Source of the DNA: an uncultured Pseudomonadota bacterium
Lineage (GTDB): Bacteria > Pseudomonadota > Alphaproteobacteria > RF32 > CAG-239
Assembly: GCA_902495305.1 (NCBI GenBank)
Contig: CABUWG010000054.1
Span: 1 to 10,160, forward strand
Direction: 5' to 3'
DNA length: 10,160 bases
Of this stretch, positions 1 through 5,480 are shown one piece after another (position 1 is the stretch's first letter; every line of letters begins with the position of its first letter). A program made the translations under genes and the position numbers. Below the pieces are notes generated by a model, which had not been told where the DNA came from, did not search any database, and saw nothing but the letters and a program-made list of their open reading frames with translations.

Positions 1-13
1 TGGGAGGAAGCCG

Positions 14-1138
14 ATGAAGAATATTAACATAAATATGCTACACATGAAACTAAACTCTGCGGTATCAGTCTTTGCTGTCGCCGCTGCTTTCTCGGTGCTC
101 CTCCCGCCTTCCTCTGCCTTTGGGGGCGTCTGCTTCCTGCCCGACTGTTCTGATGAAGACGTTATGCAAGGCGATGTGAACATGAATACCAACTCTGATA
201 CAGAATGGTGTGAGAAAAATGGCTATACCTATTATGCAACCGGTAAATGTCCCCAATATCAGGCTGTTGTAAGTACATGCTCCCGTGATGACCATTATCT
301 CAAATGTGATGCCAAGACATGGTGTGAGCAAAACGGATATAACACCACGACTTGTTCCATTCCGCAGTATGTAGACCAACCTTGCCCAAGCTTAGGAACT
401 TTGTACAAAGGCTGTAAAACTGATAATGCTCGTGCTTGTAAAGACACCGGTTATACCAACACTTGTCCATCCGGTCAGAAGCTCAAAAAAGAGTCAGGAC
501 GTTGTTCTTATGATTCTTCTTACGGAACTTGCTGTACGCCGTCAGGATGTCCGAGCTATACTTCGACAAATTCATCTTCTTATGGCACAAACGGCACCGA
601 TGGCTGCGAGTATACTTGTTATTACACCTGTAATCCGAACTGCCCCTCAACTCACCCCTATTCTTCTGATCCGACAGGATGTTCTAACCTCACCACAAAC
701 GGATGCGGTAACAAGTCTTGCTATAACTCCGTTGACTGCGACCCTTGTCCGGGGTATTACGAATGTGGCGGAACTTGGCAGTACTGCACAGGCACAACTT
801 GTTCCGACGGTTCTAAGAGATGTTCTAAATATTGCAAAAATGACTACTTCCCCAATTCTTGTTCGTCATCTTCTTATTGCAACGGCGTTTACCGCAACGG
901 ATATTGTTCCGGGTCATGTAACGAACCTAGCTCCGGTGGAGGGGGAAGCGTATCGGGACCGTGCACTTTTGATGATTGCAGCAGTATTGGTGAAGGGTCT
1001 TATGCTGCGCATGATGTTTATATCCGTTGTAGTGACGGAAGGGTTATTTTTAGTCATAGGACGGGAGAGGGTGGTACAGCCTGTATTTCCGCAGATCATA
1101 ATTGCGGACGTGATGGCAGGGCTGAGTGTGGTGAATAA
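14..1138 (+). CDS. Secreted cysteine-rich repeat protein of unknown function (374 aa)
   Basis: I do not recognise this gene as a named family. The start is the ATG at 14, with GGAGG at 3-7 and a 6-base gap. A later in-frame ATG (residue 11) would give a more usual signal-peptide length but has no ribosome binding site. Residues 1-12 are polar with lysines, 15-30 form a hydrophobic core, and PPSSA at 31-35 is a plausible signal peptidase I site. The mature part holds all 40 cysteines and is rich in Ser, Tyr, Gly and Asn. Residues 65-174 contain three copies of a four-cysteine repeat, residues 175-305 are a dense cysteine region without clear periodicity, 307-311 is a glycine-rich linker, and 315-374 is a six-cysteine tail. 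I infer an exported, disulfide-stabilised envelope or surface protein. The gene converges on pntB with abutting stop codons, and its promoter lies outside the window. That it is a real gene is likely; its role is unknown. Confidence 0.85.
   Translation: MKNININMLHMKLNSAVSVFAVAAAFSVLLPPSSAFGGVCFLPDCSDEDVMQGDVNMNTNSDTEWCEKNGYTYYATGKCPQYQAVVSTCSRDDHYLKCDAKTWCEQNGYNTTTCSIPQYVDQPCPSLGTLYKGCKTDNARACKDTGYTNTCPSGQKLKKESGRCSYDSSYGTCCTPSGCPSYTSTNSSSYGTNGTDGCEYTCYYTCNPNCPSTHPYSSDPTGCSNLTTNGCGNKSCYNSVDCDPCPGYYECGGTWQYCTGTTCSDGSKRCSKYCKNDYFPNSCSSSSYCNGVYRNGYCSGSCNEPSSGGGGSVSGPCTFDDCSSIGEGSYAAHDVYIRCSDGRVIFSHRTGEGGTACISADHNCGRDGRAECGE
206..535 (+). repeat. Three tandem four-cysteine protein repeats inside the cysteine-rich gene
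   Basis: This stretch encodes residues 65-174. Each unit begins with the exact pattern C-x3-G-Y (C66, C104, C142) and ends with Y-x2-C (C98, C134, C173), with two further cysteines between. Cysteine spacings are 13/10/9, 10/10/10 and 9/13/9. Units 1 and 2 are also alike in DNA: the stretches starting at 206 and 320 both begin TGGTGTGAG and match at about 20 of 24 bases, which suggests duplication rather than convergence. Unit 3 is more diverged and ends in a double cysteine (173-174). Confidence 0.7.
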
Positions 1139-2503
1139 TTACTTTTGTTCCAGAGCCGAGACGATTTCTTCCGTGACCTTTTTGGCATCGCCGTACAGCA
1201 TGATTGTATTATCAGCGAAGAACAGCGGGTTTTCAACACCGGAATAACCTGCGCCTAAAGACCGTTTTACAAAAAAGACGGTACGGGCTTTTTCAACTTC
1301 CAGAACAGGCATGCCGTAAATGGGAGAATTCGGGTCGGTTTTGGCCAGCGGGTTTGTCACGTCGTTGGCGCCAATGACATAAGCAACGTCGGCCGAAGCA
1401 AATTCACGGTTGATTTCTTCCAGTTCGTAGACGTCTTCATACGGAACGTTAGCCTCGGCCAGCAGAACGTTCATATGGCCGGGCATTCGTCCTGCAACCG
1501 GATGAATGGCATATTTTACTTCAACACCGTCTTTACGGAGGTCATCGGCCATTTCTTTTAAGACATGCTGTGCCTGAGCAACGGCCATGCCGTAACCGGG
1601 GACGATGATGACTTTATTGGCATTTTCCATAATAAAGGCAGCGTCCTGCGGGTTGCCGGTTTTGGCAACTTTACGGTCACGTGCGTTTTGCTGCCGGTCT
1701 TCGGTTTTTTCCAGACCGAAGCCGCCGAGCATAACGCTGAGCAGCGAGCGGTTCATGGCTTTTGTCATAATGTAAGACAGGATTGCACCGCTGGCACCGA
1801 CAATGGCACCGACGATAATCATCAAAATGTTGTTTAAGGAAAAACCGATCCCCACGGCAGCCCAGCCGGAATAGGCGTTCAAAACCGAGATAACGACCGG
1901 CATGTCGGCGCCGCCAATCGGCAGAATCAACAATAGGCCCAAAATGATTGACAGGCAGACCAGAATTTCAAACAGCTCAATATCGCCGTTGAGGGTATAA
2001 GCAATTGTTACGCCGGTAATGGCAAGGGCAAAAAACAGGTTTATGCCTTGTTGTCCGGAAAAAACAACGGCTTTGGGCGGCATGAGTCCCTGTAGTTTGG
2101 CAAAAGCAATCAGTGAGCCGGAAAAGGCGACGGCACCGATAATCATGCCGAGAGAAGCTTCCAGACGGGCCGTAGAACCGGCGGTGATTTCGGCCGCAGA
2201 GATAAAAACGGCAGCCAGTCCGCCCAGTCCGTTAAATGCGGCAACCATTTGCGGAAGTGCCGTCATTTTTACTTTTAAGGCAAAAAAGGTTCCGACCAGT
2301 CCGCCGCCGAGAATCATCAAGAGAATCCAGTATATGTCTTTGATTTCCGGCAGCATTAACGTGACGATGACGGCAACGGCCATGCCGAGCATGCCGAGAA
2401 TATTGCCGCTGCGGGCCGTTTGAGGAGAGGCCAGTCCGCGGATTGCCAGAATGAATAAGATACCGGACAGCAAATAGGACATGGAGAGGAATGCGTTGTT
2501 CAT
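1139..2503 (-). CDS. pntB: NAD(P) transhydrogenase subunit beta, PntB (454 aa)
   Basis: This is the beta subunit of the proton-translocating inner-membrane transhydrogenase, which uses the proton gradient to drive hydride transfer from NADH to NADP+. Residues 1-260 form the membrane domain (dII) with hydrophobic helices and conserved stretches IGGADMPVV (196-204), NAYSGWAA (209-216) and GASGAILSYIM (236-246). Residues from about 297 form the NADP(H)-binding domain (dIII), with PGYGMAVAQAQ at 302-312, HPVAGRMPGHMNVLLAEA at 334-351, GAND at 378-381 and KRSLGAGYSG at 413-422. Length is close to E. coli PntB (462). The position aligning with E. coli His91 is Asn91 here. The start ATG (2501-2503) shares one base with the pntAB stop (TAATG), and GAGGAG lies 8 bases upstream, so translation is probably coupled. 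No terminator follows: the stop abuts the convergent cysteine-rich gene. Confidence 0.98.
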   Translation of the reverse strand: MNNAFLSMSYLLSGILFILAIRGLASPQTARSGNILGMLGMAVAVIVTLMLPEIKDIYWILLMILGGGLVGTFFALKVKMTALPQMVAAFNGLGGLAAVFISAAEITAGSTARLEASLGMIIGAVAFSGSLIAFAKLQGLMPPKAVVFSGQQGINLFFALAITGVTIAYTLNGDIELFEILVCLSIILGLLLILPIGGADMPVVISVLNAYSGWAAVGIGFSLNNILMIIVGAIVGASGAILSYIMTKAMNRSLLSVMLGGFGLEKTEDRQQNARDRKVAKTGNPQDAAFIMENANKVIIVPGYGMAVAQAQHVLKEMADDLRKDGVEVKYAIHPVAGRMPGHMNVLLAEANVPYEDVYELEEINREFASADVAYVIGANDVTNPLAKTDPNSPIYGMPVLEVEKARTVFFVKRSLGAGYSGVENPLFFADNTIMLYGDAKKVTEEIVSALEQK

Positions 2504-2802
2504 TATTTTTTCTCCTCAGGTGATTTTTTCTTTTTGAACATCAGCAGCATGCGGTGTGAAACGGCAAAGCCGCCAAAGATATTTACACTGGCCAGAAATA
2601 CGGCAATCAGGCCGAAGATTTTTGAGGTGTTCATCTCCGCCACGCCGGCAGTTATCAGCGCGCCAACGATAATGATTCCGGAAATGGCGTTGGATACGCT
2701 CATGAGCGGAGAATGCAGCGCCGGCGTTACGCCCCAGACGACAAAGTAGCCGACAAAGCAGGCCAAAACCAAAATCGTGAGCAGGGTCCAGATATCTATC
2801 AT
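2503..2802 (-). CDS. pntAB: NAD(P) transhydrogenase small membrane subunit alpha2, PntAB (99 aa)
   Basis: This small subunit supplies the part of the membrane domain that in E. coli is fused to the C-terminus of PntA. Three hydrophobic segments are visible (about 6-23, 37-54 and 61-81). The conserved signature LHSPLMSVSNAISG lies at 29-42 and contains His30, a candidate proton-path residue. FLASVNIFGGFAVSHRML is at 69-86, followed by a lysine-rich cytoplasmic tail. An in-frame ATG exists seven codons earlier (2821-2823), giving 106 residues, but I prefer the ATG at 2800-2802. It overlaps the pntAA stop as ATGA, has GGAGA at 2809-2813 with a 6-base gap, and begins MIDIW, whereas the extension (MQRRRNK) is highly basic and lies within pntAA. 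The separate alpha1/alpha2 arrangement is typical of alphaproteobacteria. Confidence 0.95.
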   Translation of the reverse strand: MIDIWTLLTILVLACFVGYFVVWGVTPALHSPLMSVSNAISGIIIVGALITAGVAEMNTSKIFGLIAVFLASVNIFGGFAVSHRMLLMFKKKKSPEEKK

Positions 2803-3905
2803 CTTATTTCTCCGTCTTTGCATATGCAGGTTTTGTTGACAAGCTCGTCTTCAAAACGAAAAACGATTTTGTGCTTTTCCGAATCGTACATGGCATTTAG
2901 GAAGTTATAAATATTATTGGCAAACAGCCGGCTGGCGGTATTGGGAAGTTCTGACGCCAGATTGGAGGCGCCAAGTACCCTGACGCCCGAAATTTCGGTT
3001 TCTTTCCCCTCCGCCGAGCCTTCGATATTACCGCCGGAGGAAGCTGCCATGTCAAGGGCGATACTGCCGTCCGGCATCAGAGCCAGCATTTCTTTGTCAA
3101 CCAGACGGGGAGCTGTTTTTCCGGGGATGAGTGCCGTTGTGATTAAGATGTCGGTTTTTTTGAGTTGTTCGGCAATGGCCTGTTTTTGTTTTTTCTGATA
3201 GTCTTCAGTGGTTTCTTTGGCGTATCCGCCGGCGTTTTCCAGACTTTCATCGGTTTCGATGTCCAAAAATCTGCCGCCGAGGGATTCAACTTGTTCCCTG
3301 ACCTGAGGGCGGACATCGGAAGCATAAATCTGTGCGCCCAGCCTTTTGGCCGTGGCCACGGCCTGCAGTCCGGCAACACCGGCGCCCAGAATCAGAACTT
3401 TGGCCGGTGAAATCGTACCGGCGGCGGTCATCAGCATCGGAACGGCTTTGTCCAGACGGTTGACAGCTTCTATGACGGCTTTGTATCCGGCAAGGTTGCT
3501 TTGGGAAGACAAGATATCCATTGACTGGGCACGGGAAATGCGCGGTATCATCTCAAGTGCAAAGCAGGTCAGGCCGAGAGCGGCGAATTTGTCAGTGCGC
3601 TTCATGTTATCCAGTGCCTGAAAGTTGGCAATGACGGTCATGCCTTTTTTTAAGTATTTGTCTTCAGCCGGCAAAGGTGCCCAGATTTTGCAGACAATGT
3701 CTGCGCCGGCATAAGTCTTGGCGGCGTCGGCGGCAATTTCGGCTCCGGCGTTGCGATAGTCTTTGTCTGAAAAACCGGCGGTTGCTCCGGCATGTTTTTC
3801 TACTTTGACCTGATATCCCCAGGTGATGAACCGGCTGACAATTTCAGGCGTCAGTGCAACGCGTTTTTCGTGCGGGGTGGTTTCTTTGGGCAGCGCAATA
3901 ATCAT
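2799..3905 (-). CDS. pntAA: NAD(P) transhydrogenase subunit alpha1, PntAA, NAD(H)-binding (368 aa)
   Basis: This is the peripheral NAD(H)-binding subunit (dI) that docks on the membrane part formed by PntAB and PntB. It belongs to the alanine dehydrogenase/PNT family. The N-terminal domain starts with PKETTPHEKRVALTP (6-20), typical of the family. The Rossmann motif GAGVAGLQA lies at 174-182, with the acidic residue after the second strand at Asp197 (ASDVRP). The RISRAQSMD loop at 122-130 corresponds to the nucleotide-handling loop of R. rubrum dI. PGKTAPRLV (261-269) and DMAASSGGN (285-293) are also conserved. Length matches the stand-alone alpha1 form rather than fused E. coli PntA (about 510). 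The start ATG (3903-3905) has AAGGA at 3912-3916 with a 6-base gap. It is the first gene of the three-gene operon and is divergent from the chrA pair. Confidence 0.97.
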   Translation of the reverse strand: MIIALPKETTPHEKRVALTPEIVSRFITWGYQVKVEKHAGATAGFSDKDYRNAGAEIAADAAKTYAGADIVCKIWAPLPAEDKYLKKGMTVIANFQALDNMKRTDKFAALGLTCFALEMIPRISRAQSMDILSSQSNLAGYKAVIEAVNRLDKAVPMLMTAAGTISPAKVLILGAGVAGLQAVATAKRLGAQIYASDVRPQVREQVESLGGRFLDIETDESLENAGGYAKETTEDYQKKQKQAIAEQLKKTDILITTALIPGKTAPRLVDKEMLALMPDGSIALDMAASSGGNIEGSAEGKETEISGVRVLGASNLASELPNTASRLFANNIYNFLNAMYDSEKHKIVFRFEDELVNKTCICKDGEIR

Positions 3906-3990
3906 TTTTTATCCTTATTGGAAAATTTTCTTGTCTCTTGTCTGTTAACGATATAGTAATTAGGTTAAAGAAAAACCAGAGGATGATATT
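3906..3990. promoter_or_regulatory. Divergent promoter region between pntAA and the chrA pair
   Basis: This 85-base AT-rich spacer must carry the start signals of both divergent transcripts. On the + strand TTGTCT (3931-3936) and TATAGT (3952-3957) could be a weak -35/-10 pair for chrA, but the 15-base gap is short. The hexamer TTGTCT recurs at 3938-3943, seven bases after the first copy, which might be a tandem half-site for a regulator. I see no convincing promoter for the minus strand. Confidence 0.35.
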
Positions 3991-4527
3991 ATGAAATTGT
4001 TATGGCAGTTGTTTTTTTCTTTTTTTAAGGTCGGAATGTTTACGTTTGGCGGCGGCTATGCAATGATTCCGCTTTTAAAGGCCGAGCTTGCGGACAAGCG
4101 CAAATGGATCAGTGAAGCCGACCTGATGGATTATTTTTCCATCGGACAATGTACGCCGGGGATTATTGCCGTGAATGTGGCGACTTTCTGCGGTTATAAA
4201 ATGAAGGCCAAAACCGGTGCCGTGGTTGCAACTTTCGGTATTATTGCGCCGTCAATGATTTTGATTATGCTGATTGCTTCGGTGCTGCGGAATTTTTTGG
4301 ATAATCCGTATGTGGTGCATGCTTTTGCCGGTATTCGAATCGTGGTAGTGGCGCTGATTGCTGAAACGTTGATTGCTTTTTGGAAAAAAGGAATCCGTGA
4401 CAAGACCGGACTGGGGATTTTTGTTGTCAGTTTCGGGCTGCTGCTGGGGCTGAAAGTTTCGCCGGCGGTCATTGTGCTTTTGGCCGTGGCGTTTGGTCTG
4501 GTTTTGCAAAAGCGGAGGAGCAGATAA
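3991..4527 (+). CDS. chrA: Chromate transporter-type membrane protein, first short CHR subunit (178 aa)
   Basis: This is a single-domain member of the CHR (chromate ion transporter) family. Such short forms usually occur as two adjacent genes whose products are thought to work as a pair, as with the two chromate genes of Bacillus subtilis. The N-terminal signature FKVGMFTFGGGYAMIPLL lies at 12-29 and CTPGIIAVNVATFCG at 54-68, followed by FGIIAPSMI (82-90) and several hydrophobic helices up to a basic tail (KRRSR). The usual PGP is PGI here (56-58). GAGG at 3979-3982 precedes the ATG by 8 bases. The stop overlaps the next start by one base. Family members export chromate or help with its exclusion, but the natural substrate in this organism cannot be read from sequence. 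Family assignment is sure; substrate is not. Confidence 0.92.
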   Translation: MKLLWQLFFSFFKVGMFTFGGGYAMIPLLKAELADKRKWISEADLMDYFSIGQCTPGIIAVNVATFCGYKMKAKTGAVVATFGIIAPSMILIMLIASVLRNFLDNPYVVHAFAGIRIVVVALIAETLIAFWKKGIRDKTGLGIFVVSFGLLLGLKVSPAVIVLLAVAFGLVLQKRRSR

Positions 4528-5045
4528 TGATTTACGTTTTGTTATTCTGGGAGTTTTTCAAAATCGGCCTGCTGGCCATCGGCGGCGGTTTGGTGACGGT
4601 GCCGTTTTTGTTTAACCTGAGTGATAAATACGGTTGGTTTTCTCATCAGGAGCTGGCGGACATGATTGCGATTTCCGAATCCACGCCGGGGCCGCTCGGG
4701 GTGAATATGGCCACTTATGCCGGTTTCAGTACTTGTGGCGTTTGGGGTGGTATGATTGCGACGTTCGGTCTGACACTGCCATCACTGATTGTGATTGTCT
4801 GGGTGAGCAAAATGTTGTTCCGCTTTAAGGACAATTGTTATCTGCAAACAGGTTTTTACGCTATTCGTCCGGCGGTGGTGGCGCTTATTCTCGGCGCTTC
4901 GGTACAGTTGTTTAATCTGGCGGTTGTCAATGTTTTGACCGCGGTTATTTGTGCGGCATTCTTTGCGGTCATCCATTTTATCAGGCTGCATCCGATTGTT
5001 TATATTCTTTTGGGCGCGGTTGTCGGAATTGTGCTCAAGTTGTAG
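4527..5045 (+). CDS. chrA: Chromate transporter-type membrane protein, second short CHR subunit (172 aa)
   Basis: This is the partner of the preceding CHR-domain gene and is homologous to it, presumably by ancient duplication. Both carry a Phe-Lys-x-Gly then Gly-Gly-Gly segment (here FFKIGLLAIGGG at 10-21) and a second motif, STPGPLGVNMATYAGF (52-67), which keeps the canonical PGP that the first subunit lacks. LTLPSLI (82-88) and IRPAVVALI (113-121) follow, with hydrophobic helices to the C-terminus. The start ATG (4527-4529) overlaps the upstream stop as TAATG, with GGAGGAG at 4514-4520, so the two subunits should be made in similar amounts. The gene ends just before a hairpin terminator shared with gapR. 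The pair probably forms a heterodimeric inner-membrane transporter. Chromate efflux is the family annotation and not demonstrated here. Confidence 0.92.
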   Translation: MIYVLLFWEFFKIGLLAIGGGLVTVPFLFNLSDKYGWFSHQELADMIAISESTPGPLGVNMATYAGFSTCGVWGGMIATFGLTLPSLIVIVWVSKMLFRFKDNCYLQTGFYAIRPAVVALILGASVQLFNLAVVNVLTAVICAAFFAVIHFIRLHPIVYILLGAVVGIVLKL

Positions 5046-5048
5046 AAA

Positions 5049-5075
5049 AAAAGCCCGTTTGCATAACGGGCTTTT
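5049..5075. terminator. Bidirectional intrinsic terminator between chrA pair and gapR
   Basis: AAGCCCGTT (5051-5059) and AACGGGCTT (5065-5073) form a perfect stem with a TGCAT loop, and flanking A/T pairs extend it to 11 pairs. On the minus strand it lies directly after the gapR stop and is followed by a run of T residues, making a strong terminator. On the + strand it follows the second chr gene with a shorter T run. Confidence 0.9.
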
Positions 5076-5078
5076 GAC

Positions 5079-5339
5079 TTAAATATCGAGCGCTTTGCGA
5101 TAGGTTTCAATCAGGAATTCCTGCTCGTCGCGGTCGGCGGCATTCATCTTGCGCAGTTTGAGAATCGTGCGCATGGTTTTGACATCGAATCCGGCACCTT
5201 TGGCTTCGGCAAAAATATCGCGAATGTCGGAACTAATGCCTTTTTTCTCTTCCTCCAGACGTTCAATCCGTTCAATCAGCGAACGCAGACGGTCAGCCGC
5301 AATGCCGCCGACATCTGATTTTTGTTCTTCTTCACTCAT
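5079..5339 (-). CDS. gapR: GapR-family (DUF2312) nucleoid-associated protein (86 aa)
   Basis: The protein is almost the length of Caulobacter GapR (about 89 residues). It has the family pattern: an N-terminal coiled-coil helix (about 15-35, LRSLIERIERLEEEKKGIS), a second helix, and the conserved segment EAKGAGFDVKTMRTILKLRK at 45-64, ending in a short acidic/aromatic helix. In Caulobacter GapR binds AT-rich overtwisted DNA ahead of replication and transcription and stimulates type II topoisomerases. The same role in the nucleoid is inferred here. The start ATG (5337-5339) has AGGAGA at 5345-5350 with a 5-base gap. It is transcribed alone, divergent from pyk and convergent with chrA. From memory, DUF2312 genes often lie near pyruvate kinase in alphaproteobacteria, so this order may be ancestral. 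Confidence 0.95.
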   Translation of the reverse strand: MSEEEQKSDVGGIAADRLRSLIERIERLEEEKKGISSDIRDIFAEAKGAGFDVKTMRTILKLRKMNAADRDEQEFLIETYRKALDI

Positions 5340-5480
5340 TGTTTTCTCCTAAAAATTAATTACTTTGTGGTATAAGTTAACAAAGATGTTTGTGTTTTAC
5401 AATAATAAAGTTTAATAAGCTATTAACTTATTTTTGATATTGCTGTCAGTATTCTGATTTAAATTTTTACGAGGTGTCAT
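5340..5480. promoter_or_regulatory. Divergent AT-rich promoter region between gapR and pyk
   Basis: This 141-base spacer must hold the promoters of both genes. For pyk, TTGATA (5434-5439) followed 17 bases later by ATTTAA (5457-5462) is a possible but weak -35/-10 pair. Translation of pyk starts after GAGGTG (5471-5476). For gapR, the reverse complement of 5370-5375 reads TTATAC and could be a -10 element, but no good -35 accompanies it. That possible -10 sits inside an inverted repeat, CTTTGT (5363-5368) with ACAAAG (5380-5385), and a third related element TTTGT follows at 5389-5393. Confidence 0.35.
5412..5427 (+). promoter_or_regulatory. Candidate CtrA-binding site (TTAA-N7-TTAAC)
   Basis: TTAATAAGCTATTAAC matches the alphaproteobacterial CtrA full-site consensus TTAA-N7-TTAAC exactly. 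It sits roughly midway in the gapR/pyk spacer, 73 bases from the gapR start and 54 from the pyk start, which is a sensible place for a regulator. The spacer is very AT-rich, so a chance match is quite possible. Confidence 0.3.

Noticed and set aside
100..133. Possible lipoprotein signal ahead of Cys40 in the cysteine-rich protein
   Set aside because: The residues before the cysteine (FGGV) do not fit a lipobox and the hydrophobic core ends ten residues earlier. A standard signal peptidase I site after SSA fits better.
65..379. Minus-strand open frame (104 codons) opposite the signal peptide region
   Set aside because: No ribosome binding site or recognisable domain, and it lies fully opposite the cysteine-rich gene.
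426..1247. Open frame of 273 codons in another frame of the cysteine-rich gene, running into pntB
   Set aside because: It overlaps two better supported genes, lacks a ribosome binding site, and its apparent hydrophobic character comes from frame-shifted Cys/Ser/Thr codons.
2019..2423. Plus-strand open frame (134 codons) opposite pntB
   Set aside because: Antisense to conserved membrane helices, with no independent evidence.
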